Source: JAPSGM01 sp036258735 (GTDB lineage: Bacteria > Chloroflexota > Limnocylindria > QHBO01). From it: DNA of 17,301 bases. The DNA is taken from the NCBI GenBank assembly GCA_036258735.1, contig DATADC010000015.1, forward strand, positions 1-17,301. The letters run 5' to 3'. The translations under genes and the position numbers were made by a program. Shown here one piece after another: positions 7,122 through 15,967 of the stretch (positions are counted from its first letter, which is position 1; each line of letters opens with the position of its first letter). Below the pieces are notes generated by a model. That model saw only the letters and a program-made list of their open reading frames with translations, ran no database searches and was not told the origin of the DNA.

Positions 7122-7644
7122 CGGCGTCCCCCAGGAGCGCCGCCTTGCGCAGCGCGCGGTACTGCAGGATCTTGGCGTTGCCGTGGCTCACGCCCATGCG
7201 TGCGGCGGTCTCCGCCACGGACAGGCGCTGCAGGAAGCGCAGCTCGAGCACGCGGGCGTAGCGCTCCGGAAGGCGGTCCAGCAGCTGGCGCACGCGGGCC
7301 GCAGCGGCGGCATCGTCAGCGGCCCGTTCGCGGGCCACCGAGGGTTCCATCGGCTCCCACCCCGGCGCGACCTGGTCGGCGCCCACCACCGGAAGGCGGT
7401 AGAAGGCGCGCCAGTAGTCGGCGATCGCGTTCTGGCTGACGCGGTACAGCCAGCTGACGATCTGGCCCTTGTCGCGGGTCGTGTCGAGCTGCTCGATGGC
7501 GCGCATGAACACCTGGGCGGTCAGGTCCTCGGCGTCGGGGCGGTTCCCGACACGGGCATGGATGAACCGATAGATCGGCACGACGTTCTCGTCGTAGATC
7601 TCCTCGAAACGGCCGCGCTGCTCGGCGGGACGGGGGTCGGCCAT
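7114..7644 (-). CDS. ECF-family RNA polymerase sigma factor
   Basis: A 176-residue sigma-70 family protein with only regions 2 and 4, the ECF layout. Region 2 covers about residues 13-82, with the typical DAEDLTAQVFMRAI (37-50) and the downstream SWLYRVSQNAIADYWR segment. Region 4 covers about 115-170, with LPERYARVLELRF and the helix-turn-helix LSVAETAARMGVSHGNAK. It would direct RNA polymerase to a small set of stress or redox genes. ATG 7644 has a weak upstream GAGG. The 3' end overlaps the start of the Rieske gene by 8 nt, the arrangement typical of an ECF sigma factor with its cognate anti-sigma factor. It follows the GAF protein gene by 42 nt on the same strand and may share its transcript. 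Confidence 0.93.
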   Translation of the reverse strand: MADPRPAEQRGRFEEIYDENVVPIYRFIHARVGNRPDAEDLTAQVFMRAIEQLDTTRDKGQIVSWLYRVSQNAIADYWRAFYRLPVVGADQVAPGWEPMEPSVARERAADDAAAAARVRQLLDRLPERYARVLELRFLQRLSVAETAARMGVSHGNAKILQYRALRKAALLGDADG

Positions 7645-7686
7645 CGCCTCAGGTACGCGGCCGGTTACGGAGCGGGTCGGTGGGCG

Positions 7687-8187
7687 TCAGGCGGAGCGCG
7701 GCCGCAGCGGCGCCAGCAGCGCCGCCACCTCCTCCAGGAAGCGGGCATCCGTCTCGTCGTAGGCGGCAGGGTCCGACCCGTCGATGTCGATCTCGCCGAC
7801 CACGCGCCCCTCGGCGAAGATGGGCACCACGATCTCGCTGCGCGTGCTGGCGAAGCAGGCCAGGTAGCGTGGATCGGCGTGGACGTCGTCCACGATCTCG
7901 GTTCGGCCCGACTCGGCCGCGGCGCCGCAGATGCCGACGCCCATGGGGATGCGGGTGTGCTCGGTGGCCTCCGGACCGGTCCACGGCCCCAGCACCAGCT
8001 CGTTGGCGTCGCGGTCGACCCAGTAGACGCCCACCCAGTCGTAGTGGCTGAAGCGGTCGTGCAGCTCGTCCACCACCCGCTGGGCGCCGGCCTCGGGTCC
8101 CGGTGCCTCGGCGATCAGGGTTCGGAGCAGATTGAGGGCGTCGCCGTGCTCGACCGGGCGCTCCTCGACGGCGACCGGGTGGCTCAC
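7687..8187 (-). CDS. GAF-domain protein, free methionine-(R)-sulfoxide reductase-like
   Basis: A 166-residue protein that is essentially a single GAF domain resembling fRMsr (MsrC/YebR), which reduces free methionine-(R)-sulfoxide in the cytosol. The signature elements are YDWVGVYWVD (49-58), GVGICGAA (83-90, Cys87), DVHADPRYLACF (101-112, Cys111), SEIVVPIF (117-124) and VVGEIDIDG (129-137). The 24-residue spacing of Cys87 and Cys111 fits the second and third family cysteines. The first family cysteine, 10 residues before Cys87, is His77 here. It may still reduce the substrate with other resolving chemistry, or it may act as a small-molecule sensor. The GTG start at 8187 overlaps the TGA of the HxlR regulator gene (GTGA), so the two are translationally coupled. 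Confidence 0.78.
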   Translation of the reverse strand: MSHPVAVEERPVEHGDALNLLRTLIAEAPGPEAGAQRVVDELHDRFSHYDWVGVYWVDRDANELVLGPWTGPEATEHTRIPMGVGICGAAAESGRTEIVDDVHADPRYLACFASTRSEIVVPIFAEGRVVGEIDIDGSDPAAYDETDARFLEEVAALLAPLRPRSA

Positions 8188-8558
8188 TGCTGCGACGCCC
8201 AGCGGTCGGCCCAGCGGTCGATGCCGGCAATGGCGCGGCGCAGGTCCGAGCCCTTGTCGGTGAGCGAGTACTCGACCCAGGGCGGCATCTCGGACACCAG
8301 CTTGCGGTCGATGAGGCCCTCGTCCTCCAGCAGCTTCAGGCGCTGCGAGAGCGTCGCCGAGTTGGCCCCGCCCAGGGCGTCCTGCAGCTCGCAGAAGCGC
8401 TGTTTCTGCGAGCCGAGCTCGCGCACGATGCGCAGCACCCACTTCTGCCCGAGGATGTTGAGCGCCGCCGTGGCGGCGCACTCGGCGCGCTGGGCCGCCG
8501 CACGCCGCTCGGCCCTGGAGCGGTGTACGGGGGGCGGCGACGGGACCCCGGCGTCCAT
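8184..8558 (-). CDS. HxlR-family winged-helix transcriptional regulator
   Basis: With ATG 8558 the protein has 124 residues. Residues 26-120 carry the HxlR/DUF24 pattern: a cysteine (Cys27) just ahead of AALNILGQKWVLRIVREL, then QRFCELQDAL, then ATLSQRLKLLEDEGLIDR (recognition helix), then VEYSLTDKG. Members are small DNA-binding dimers; several (YodB, HypR) sense oxidants or electrophiles through the N-terminal cysteine, which is present here together with Cys56. The TTG at 8597 would add 13 residues but coincides with the -35 of a likely promoter, so ATG 8558 is preferred. It is coupled to the fRMsr-like gene, the likeliest regulatory target along with its own promoter. Confidence 0.88.
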   Translation of the reverse strand: MDAGVPSPPPVHRSRAERRAAAQRAECAATAALNILGQKWVLRIVRELGSQKQRFCELQDALGGANSATLSQRLKLLEDEGLIDRKLVSEMPPWVEYSLTDKGSDLRRAIAGIDRWADRWASQQ

Positions 8559-8568
8559 CAGGCGCCGG

Positions 8569-8597
8569 ACGATAGCACCGCCCCCGGGGAGGGTCAA
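8569..8597 (-). promoter_or_regulatory. Candidate sigma-70-type promoter for the HxlR-fRMsr unit
   Basis: On the minus strand TTGACC (8597-8592) and TATCGT (8574-8569) are separated by exactly 17 nt. The predicted transcript start, about 8562, lies only a few bases ahead of ATG 8558, so the message would be leaderless or nearly so. This agrees with the lack of any ribosome binding site there. The spacer contains the palindrome CCCCGGGG, which could be part of an operator. Confidence 0.45.
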
Positions 8598-8615
8598 ACC
8601 TCGGCGGCGAGCTCG

Positions 8616-9080
8616 CTACTCGACGTGGACCACCATGTTCATCTGGCCGTGGAAGCGGCAGGTGACGTTGTAATCGCCGGCCTCCTCGAAGGTGACCTCG
8701 ACCGAATCGCCGCCGGCGACCTCCTCGTCGAAGCGCGCGTCCTCGGCCGCGGCACCGTTCTCGCCCTCGGTCACGGTATGCGCCGCGTCGTCCTCGTTGA
8801 CGAAGGTGACCGTGGTGCCGGCCGCGACGTTGAGCTCGGTCGGGTCGAACTGGAAGTTGACCAGCGCCACCGTATCGCTCCCGGCCTCGGAGGCTTCCGC
8901 GCTCTCCTCGGTGCTGGCCTCGCTGCTGGCCATGCTCTCGGTGGCACTCTCCGCGGTCGTGGCCTCGACCGATTCTCCGGCCGTCTCGGCAGTGCAGGCC
9001 GCCAGGATCAGGAGCAGCGACGCCAGCAGGACGGGCAGCAACATAGGCGGGCCGGGGAGGCCGCGGTCGTTGGAGCGCAT
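8616..9080 (-). CDS. Cupredoxin (plastocyanin/azurin-like) lipoprotein
   Basis: A 154-residue exported blue-copper protein. Residues 13-28 are hydrophobic and end in the lipobox LAAC with Cys29, so it should be lipid-anchored outside the cell. Residues 30-68 are a Ser/Glu/Ala/Thr linker. The cupredoxin domain runs about 69-154 and carries type 1 copper ligands His101 (in AAHTV) and Cys141, His144 and Met147 in CRFHGQM. It would carry single electrons between membrane complexes or to a terminal oxidase. ATG 9080 has a clear ribosome binding site (AGGTG, 6 nt upstream). It is divergent from the ccm operon, sharing the 182-nt gap, and is the first of five co-directional redox-related genes. HxlR begins 57 nt downstream. 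Confidence 0.88.
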   Translation of the reverse strand: MRSNDRGLPGPPMLLPVLLASLLLILAACTAETAGESVEATTAESATESMASSEASTEESAEASEAGSDTVALVNFQFDPTELNVAAGTTVTFVNEDDAAHTVTEGENGAAAEDARFDEEVAGGDSVEVTFEEAGDYNVTCRFHGQMNMVVHVE

Positions 9081-9198
9081 GAATCACCTCGCTGCAATTC
9101 GGTTGGCGTTGAATGTGGGCGCAGACCCGTGCCGCCCCGTCCAGGCTGCTCGGGCCTTCGCCCGTTATCCATACGCGGCTGGTTTCGTATCGGCTCAT

Positions 9199-9228
9199 TT
9201 GACGCCCTATTGGGCAAGCCGCACACTC
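9199..9228 (+). promoter_or_regulatory. Possible promoter of the ccm operon
   Basis: The 182-nt gap (9081-9262) between the divergent cupredoxin and ccmA genes must hold promoters for both. On the plus strand TTGACG (9199-9204) is a good -35 box, followed after 17-18 nt by a weak -10 (CACACT or ACACTC at 9222-9228). The predicted start near 9235 precedes ATG 9263. A short GCCC-TATT-GGGC palindrome (9204-9215) lies in the spacer. No convincing cupredoxin promoter could be picked by eye. Confidence 0.3.
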
Positions 9229-9262
9229 ACCAGACCCACGCCGCAGCGCCCGCGCGTCGAGC

Positions 9263-10039
9263 ATGCCGCAGACGACCATCTACTCCGCGCCACCCAGATC
9301 CCCACTCGTCCCGATCCCCGGCGTGGCCACCCACGAGGTGGCGCGCCTGTTCGGGCGCAGCGCTGCGCTGGCGGGCGTCTCGCTCCAGGTGGAGCGCGGC
9401 CGGATGGTGGCCTTGCTCGGGCCCAACGGCGCTGGAAAGACGACGCTCCTGCGCATCCTGGCGACCTCGCTGCGACCGACCTACGGGTCGGCCCTGGTGG
9501 ACGGGATTGACGTGGCCGAGCGCCCCGAGCTGGTGCGTCGGCGCGTCGCCTACCTCTCGCACGCCGCCGGCCTCTACGACGACCTGACGGCTGCCGAGAA
9601 CCTGCGCTTCGCGGCCGTCATGCTCGGGTGCTCGGATCCGGCCGATGCGGCCGCCTCGGCCCTGGCGGCGGTCGGCCTTGCCGCCGACGCTGATCGCCGC
9701 GTCCGCGGCTTGTCGGCCGGCATGCGCCGTCGACTGGCGCTCGGGCGCCTGCTCCTGGCGCGCCCCGCCCTCCTGCTGCTTGACGAGCCGTACGCCGCCC
9801 TCGACGCCGACGGGATCGCATTGGTGGACCGCCTCATCGGCCGCTGGCGCGACGACGGTGCGACGGTGCTGGTCGCTTCCCACCAGGCCGAGCGCGTCAC
9901 CGGTGCGGCGGATGGCTGGGCACGCCTGGCCGGCGGCCTGCTGGTCGAGGTCGGCGGAGCCGGGGTCAGCGTTCCTGCCGTGGAGCCCGCCTCCGCCCCA
10001 AGCGGTACCGGAGTGCCCGCGGCGGGAACCAGCCGGTGA
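9263..10039 (+). CDS. ccmA: Haem exporter ATP-binding subunit CcmA
   Basis: A 258-residue ABC ATPase. Walker A is GPNGAGKT (53-60), the signature is LSAGM (150-154), Walker B is LLLLDEP (170-176) with catalytic-type Glu175, and the switch His is 207. At the Q-loop position the sequence is YLSHAAGLYDDLTAAENL rather than Gln. I recall this substitution in other CcmA proteins. With CcmB it powers release of haem-loaded CcmE from the CcmCD complex in System I cytochrome c maturation. A 34-residue Pro/Ala/Gly tail is an addition, and the protein is somewhat longer than the usual 200-230. First gene of the nine-gene operon; its TGA overlaps the ccmB GTG. Confidence 0.92.
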   Translation: MPQTTIYSAPPRSPLVPIPGVATHEVARLFGRSAALAGVSLQVERGRMVALLGPNGAGKTTLLRILATSLRPTYGSALVDGIDVAERPELVRRRVAYLSHAAGLYDDLTAAENLRFAAVMLGCSDPADAAASALAAVGLAADADRRVRGLSAGMRRRLALGRLLLARPALLLLDEPYAALDADGIALVDRLIGRWRDDGATVLVASHQAERVTGAADGWARLAGGLLVEVGGAGVSVPAVEPASAPSGTGVPAAGTSR

Positions 10040-10725
10040 GCGCCATGCGCGCCGACCTCGCCATCGCGTGGGCCATCGCGCGCAAGGACGCGTTGTCCGA
10101 GGTGCGTGGGCGCCAGGCCGTGGGCTCGACGCTCTTCTTCGCGGCGCTGGTGCTGCTGCTGTTCGGCTTTGCACTGGGGCCCGACTCGCGCCGCCTGGCG
10201 GAGGCGGCGCCGGGCCTGCTGTGGCTGGCAATCGTTTTCGGCGGGCTGCTCACCGTCGCCCGGTTGCACCAGCTCGAGACCGAGGACGGCGCTCTGGACG
10301 AGCTCGCTCGCTACCCGATCGAGCGGCGGGCGATCTACGTTGGCAAGGCCGTCGCCGGAGGCGCCGCGATGCTGGTGCTCGGGGCGGTGCTGCTTCCGGT
10401 GGGGGCCATCCTGTACGGGCTCGACCTGGTGGCGGCCGGACTCGCGTTGCCGCTGACGCTGCTGCTGGGAGCCATCGGGTTCGCGGCCGCGGGAACCTTC
10501 TATGCCGGCGTCACCGTCCGGATGCGGGCGCGCGAGGTGATGCTGCCGCTGCTGATGCTCCCGGTTGTGGCGCCGCTGCTGCTGGCGGGCGTGAAGGCCA
10601 CGGGCGCGGCGCTGGCCGGCGACCCGTTCGGTGAGCTGGCCGCCTGGCTCCAGCTGCTGTTCGCCTTCGACCTCGTGATGCTGGTCGCCGGCGCCGCCGG
10701 CTACGGCTACCTGTTGGAGGAGTGA
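10036..10725 (+). CDS. ccmB: Haem exporter permease CcmB
   Basis: A 229-residue integral membrane protein with six predicted helices (about 30-48, 57-76, 102-128, 131-158, 168-187, 203-226). The ordering and the cytosolic loop LETEDGALDELARYPIERRAIY fit CcmB, the membrane partner of CcmA. The GTG at 10036 overlaps the ccmA stop (GTGA). An ATG three codons later is an alternative start without overlap. A good ribosome binding site for the next gene (GGAGG, near 10717) lies at the 3' end of this one. Confidence 0.9.
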   Translation: MSAMRADLAIAWAIARKDALSEVRGRQAVGSTLFFAALVLLLFGFALGPDSRRLAEAAPGLLWLAIVFGGLLTVARLHQLETEDGALDELARYPIERRAIYVGKAVAGGAAMLVLGAVLLPVGAILYGLDLVAAGLALPLTLLLGAIGFAAAGTFYAGVTVRMRAREVMLPLLMLPVVAPLLLAGVKATGAALAGDPFGELAAWLQLLFAFDLVMLVAGAAGYGYLLEE

Positions 10726-11462
10726 TGCGATCGCGGGTGCTGGGCCTGGTTGCGCTCCTGGTCCTCGTCATCGCCGCGGTCAACGCCCTGTTCGTGGTCC
10801 CCTCCGACCTCAACCAGGGCGATGCGCAGCGGCTCATGTACGTCCACGTGCCCTCCGCCTGGCTGGCCTACCTCTCGTTCGGCGTGACCGCGCTCGCCGG
10901 CCTCGGGTACCTGTGGAAGCGTGACCTGCGCCTCGACGCCGTCGCCGTCTCGGCCGCGGAGATCGGCGTCATGTTCACCGCGTTCGCCATCTGGGCCGGC
11001 ATGATGTGGGGGCAGCCGGTGTGGGGCGTGTTCTGGCAGTGGGAGGACCCCCGTCTGACCACCACCGCCCTGCTGCTGGCCCTGTACGTTGGCTACCTGC
11101 TCTTCCGGCGCCTGACCGATGATCCGCACCGCCGCGCCGCCCGCGCGGCGGTGGTGGGCCTGGTCTCCGCGGTGGACATCCCGATCGTGCACTTCAGCGT
11201 CGAGTGGTGGCGGGGCCTGCACCAGACCGCCACGTTCCTCTCGCCCGACACGATCCTCAACCCGCCGGCCCCGGTGCCCTTCCGCATCGCGCTCATGTCC
11301 ATGATCGCGGCATTCACCCTGGTCTGGGCGTGGCTGATGATTCGCCGCTACCAGCTGGCGCGCGCCGACATGGAGCTCGAGGAACGCGCCCGCCGGAGCC
11401 GGGTGGCCGCAGCGCGGCACGTTGCGATCGCGGCCACCCCCGCAGAGGAGGCGGGCCGATGA
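10725..11462 (+). CDS. ccmC: Haem handling protein CcmC
   Basis: A 245-residue, six-helix membrane protein of the HemC/CcmC family. It carries the tryptophan-rich WWD segment at 95-107 (WGQPVWGVFWQW, then EDPRLT) and external histidines His41 (YVHVPSAW) and His156 (IPIVHFSVEWW), which bind haem. Its job is to load haem onto CcmE outside the membrane, with CcmD. The tail (about 225-245) is a charged and alanine-rich extension. ATG 10725 overlaps the ccmB stop by one base (TGATG); the GTG at 10722 would add one codon but sits too close to the GGAGG site. Confidence 0.93.
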   Translation: MRSRVLGLVALLVLVIAAVNALFVVPSDLNQGDAQRLMYVHVPSAWLAYLSFGVTALAGLGYLWKRDLRLDAVAVSAAEIGVMFTAFAIWAGMMWGQPVWGVFWQWEDPRLTTTALLLALYVGYLLFRRLTDDPHRRAARAAVVGLVSAVDIPIVHFSVEWWRGLHQTATFLSPDTILNPPAPVPFRIALMSMIAAFTLVWAWLMIRRYQLARADMELEERARRSRVAAARHVAIAATPAEEAGR

Positions 11463-11623
11463 GCGACTGGGGCTTCGTGGCGGCAGGCTGGGGCGTCGTC
11501 CTCGGCGGTCTGGGTCTCTACGCCGTGACGTTGCTGCGCCGTCTGGCCTCCGCCCGCGCCGCCCTGGCGGACGCGACGCCGGCCGCGGGCGCGGTGGGCG
11601 AGCCGGCGCGGGACACCGAGTGA
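11459..11623 (+). CDS. ccmD: Small haem-export accessory protein CcmD
   Basis: A 54-residue protein with one membrane helix (about 6-26) followed by LLRRLASAR and a polar tail, which is the size and layout of CcmD. CcmD holds CcmC and CcmE together and assists release of haem-loaded CcmE. Identification rests mostly on position between ccmC and ccmE, since CcmD sequences are poorly conserved. Starts ATGA-overlapped with ccmC and ends TGA-overlapped with the ccmE GTG. Confidence 0.82.
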   Translation: MSDWGFVAAGWGVVLGGLGLYAVTLLRRLASARAALADATPAAGAVGEPARDTE

Positions 11624-12074
11624 CCGTCGCGCGCCCGGTCCTGGCCCCCGTCCCGCCCCGCCGCCGCTGGGGGCTGCTGCTGGGGGTGGCGGTGGTCGTC
11701 GGTGCGGTCGCCTGGCTCGCGTTCAGCAGCGTCGGTGACGCGCTGGTCTACTACCAGACACCGACCGAGCTGCTGGCGCGCGGAGGCGAGGCCATCGGGC
11801 AGCAGGTCAGGCTGGGCGGCCTGGTCAAGGAGGGCAGCCTGAGCGGCCCGGCCACGGACCTCAGCTTCGTGCTCACAGACGGAAGCCACGAGATCGCCGT
11901 CCACAGCGCATCGACGCCGACCAGCTCGTTCCGCGAGGGCGTGGGCGCGGTCGTCGAGGGACGCCTGACGGCCAGCGGCGTGTTCGAGGCGTCGCGGGTG
12001 ATCGTCAAGCACGACGAGAACTACGTGGCTCCCACCCAGGGAGAGGTGCCGTCCCACATCCCGGACGGCGGCGC

Positions 12075-12078
<4 letters not shown>
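11620..12078 (+). CDS. ccmE: Haem chaperone CcmE
   Basis: A 152-residue protein with an N-terminal membrane anchor (about 18-36) and an external OB-fold domain (45-138). The C-terminal HDENY motif has His131, which binds haem covalently in CcmE proteins, and Tyr135. It carries haem from CcmC to the CcmF/CcmH ligation complex. GTG 11620 is chosen because it overlaps the ccmD stop in the GTGA pattern seen elsewhere in the operon and leaves a sensible short basic N-terminus before the anchor. The stop overlaps the ccmF ATG (12075-12078). The histidine-type motif shows this is the classical form, not the cysteine variant CxxxY known from some archaea and bacteria. Confidence 0.93.
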
Positions 12079-14092
<2,014 letters not shown>

Positions 14093-14096
<4 letters not shown>

Positions 14097-14614
14097 GCGG
14101 ACGCTGGTTGCGCTGGCTGCTGCTGCCGGCGCTGGGGATCCCGGTCGCCTGGCTGCTGGTCGCCAGCCTCGGCGGCTCAGTGCCGCGCGTCGGCGACCCC
14201 GCGCCGGAGTTCAGCCTCGTCACCCTCGACGGCCGGACGGTGAGCTCCGCCGATCTCGCGGGTCGGCCGTACCTGCTTAACTTCTGGGCCAGCTGGTGCG
14301 TGCCGGCATGCGTCGAGGAGCACCCAGTCCTCCTCGAGGCTCATGAGCGCTTCGGCGACCAGGTGGCCGTCATCGGGGTGCTGTACCGAGACTCGCCGGA
14401 AGCCGCGCGGCGCTTTCTGCAGACCTATGGCGACGGGGGCTGGCCGCATCTGTCGGATCCCGGAGAGCGGCTCGCCGGTGCGTGGGGCGTGATCGGCGCG
14501 CCCGAGACGTTCCTGGTGGACGCCGAGGGCCGGGTGGCCGCGCGACGCGTCGGCCCGCTGACGGCAGGCGAGCTCGACACCTTCCTCCAGCCGGTTGCGA
14601 CGGTGGACCGATGA
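14093..14614 (+). CDS. ccmG: CcmG/ResA/TlpA-type membrane-anchored thioredoxin with CxxxC active site
   Basis: A 173-residue protein with an N-terminal anchor (about 7-25) and an external thioredoxin fold of the TlpA/ResA class. It has GDPAPEFSL (34-42), YLLNFWASWC (60-69), a cis-proline region GAPETFLVD (135-143) and a typical C-terminal GPLTAGEL. In ccm operons this protein reduces apocytochrome CxxCH cysteines. The active site reads Cys69-Val-Pro-Ala-Cys73, one residue longer than the normal WCxPC. Removing Ala72 would give an ordinary motif, so this is a one-residue insertion. It may keep thiol-reductant activity with altered potential, or it may handle copper as the CxxxC Sco proteins do. 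GTG 14093 overlaps the ccmF stop. Confidence 0.85.
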
Positions 14615-15081
14615 GGCCGCGTCTGCTGCTTGCTTCCGTGCTGGCGCTGGTGGTCGCCACCGGCGCAGCCGCGGTGCTGCTGGCAGGCGCGGGGACGGGG
14701 AGCGACGCGGCACGCGCCGAACGGTTGGCGGCCGAGCTGCGCTGTCCGGACTGCGCCGCGCTGTCGGTCGCCGATTCGCACACCCGCGCGGCCGACGCCA
14801 TCCGTGGAGAGATCGAGCGGCTGGTGGCCGAGGGGCGCTCCGACGAGGAGGTGCGGCGCCACTTCGTTGACCGCTACGGGCAGTGGATCCTGCTGGCCCC
14901 GGGCGACCCGCTGGCATGGTGGGCGCCGGTCTTGGCGGCAGCCGTGGGAATCGCAGCCTTCTCGGTATGGATGACCCGATCCCCGCGCGCTCGACCCGCG
15001 GCGTCCGGCGCCCCGGCCGCAACGCCACCGGTCGCGGACGTCAGTCGCGTGCGCGAGGAGCTGGAGGCGCTCGATGGCTGA
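14611..15081 (+). CDS. ccmH: Cytochrome c maturation thiol oxidoreductase CcmH
   Basis: A 156-residue protein with a signal/anchor (about 5-27), the CcmH domain containing LRCPDCAALSVADSH (Cys45 and Cys48 of the redox motif), and RYGQWILLAP near 88-97. A second membrane helix follows at about 102-120. The cytosolic tail ends in SRVREELEALDG. CcmH forms a mixed disulfide with or reduces apocytochrome cysteines together with the thioredoxin-like protein before CcmF attaches haem. ATG 14611 overlaps the preceding stop (ATGA), which rules out the longer open frame starting at 14482. Confidence 0.92.
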   Translation: MRPRLLLASVLALVVATGAAAVLLAGAGTGSDAARAERLAAELRCPDCAALSVADSHTRAADAIRGEIERLVAEGRSDEEVRRHFVDRYGQWILLAPGDPLAWWAPVLAAAVGIAAFSVWMTRSPRARPAASGAPAATPPVADVSRVREELEALDG

Positions 15082-15967
15082 GCTGACGCTCCTGCTGTTG
15101 CTGCTTGCCGCCGCCGCCGTGGCAGTGGCCTGGCCATTGCTCGACCGCGCCCCCGATCCCCTCCCAGCGCCGTCGGCGTCCGACGAGGATCGCCAGCTCC
15201 GACACCAGCTGGCGCTCGAGGCGCTGCGCGACCTTGAGGCCGACCACCGTGCGGGTTCGCTCGACGACGAGGCCTACCGCCGACAGCGCGCGCAGGCCGA
15301 GGCACGGGCCGCGGCCACTCTGCACGGGGCGGCGGCCGCCCCCTCGGCTGCCGACCCCTCCCCCGAGCCGCCACTGGCGCCCGCCCGCCGCGGTAGCCTG
15401 CGCCTGGCGGCGGCGGTCGGGGGCATCGTGCTGGGCCTCGTCCTGGTCGGTTACGCGCTGCCCCAGCCGATCGGCCTGGCGGAGCGGACGGTCACCGACC
15501 AGGGGCTCGCGGAGGCACTGGCCGCGGAGGACGCGCGTCGCGCGGAAATCGTTCGGCTCCAGCAGCGCGTGGCGGCAGACCCCGGCGACGCCGAAGCGCT
15601 GTCGGACCTGGCGGACACCTACCTCGCCGGCTCGTCGCTCGAGGACCGGAGCCGTGCCGCGGCGGCGCTGATCCTGCTCATCAACCTGGAGCCGGCGAAC
15701 GCATCGGCCTACCGTCGCCTGATCACGGCGTACGTGGAAGTTGGCGATTGGCAGAACGCGCGGGCGGCGCTCGCCTCCTACGCCGAGTTCGCGCCGCGCG
15801 ACGAGCCGGACATCCCATTCTTCCGCGGCCTGATCGCGCTCCGAGCCGACGGCGACGAGGCGGAGGCCGTGCGACAGTTCGACCGCTTCCTGCGGCTGGC
15901 GCCGCACGATCCGCGGGCGGGGATGGTGCTCAGCCTGCGGGAGCAGGCCGACGCATCGACGGAATAG
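15074..15967 (+). CDS. ccmI: CcmI-like TPR protein of cytochrome c maturation
   Basis: A 297-residue protein with helix 1 at 4-22 and a cytosolic loop containing HQLALEALRDLEADHRAGSL (44-63), the CcmI pattern. Helix 2 lies at about 110-130, followed by an external TPR-like region (155-285). CcmI holds apocytochrome c C-termini and presents them to the lyase. This is the full two-part layout (CcmI-1 membrane part plus TPR part), as in the C-terminal half of E. coli CcmH. The start overlaps ccmH by 8 nt. The last 38 nt overlap the 3' end of the convergent MarR gene, with no terminator visible. Confidence 0.85.
   Translation: MAELTLLLLLLAAAAVAVAWPLLDRAPDPLPAPSASDEDRQLRHQLALEALRDLEADHRAGSLDDEAYRRQRAQAEARAAATLHGAAAAPSAADPSPEPPLAPARRGSLRLAAAVGGIVLGLVLVGYALPQPIGLAERTVTDQGLAEALAAEDARRAEIVRLQQRVAADPGDAEALSDLADTYLAGSSLEDRSRAAAALILLINLEPANASAYRRLITAYVEVGDWQNARAALASYAEFAPRDEPDIPFFRGLIALRADGDEAEAVRQFDRFLRLAPHDPRAGMVLSLREQADASTE

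Noticed and set aside
7183..8673. Plus-strand open frame of 496 codons across the sigma, GAF and HxlR genes
   Set aside because: Three recognisable genes with family motifs lie on the other strand in the same place; the translation shows no family signature.
8880..8985. Repetitive-looking stretch in the cupredoxin gene
   Set aside because: It encodes a Ser/Glu/Ala/Thr linker after the lipobox, normal for exported lipoproteins. There is no exact repeat unit, so it is not a satellite or CRISPR repeat.
7687..9279. 530-codon minus-strand frame ending in the GAF protein
   Set aside because: Only the last 166 codons look like a protein. The rest crosses the HxlR and cupredoxin genes in the wrong frame. 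GTG 8187 overlaps the HxlR stop and fits the GAF domain start.
11030..11060. CcmC tryptophan motif reading WEDPRLT instead of the WDxRLT I recall
   Set aside because: One extra residue in the loop is plausible natural variation, and I cannot tell from memory how common it is, so I did not raise it as a finding.
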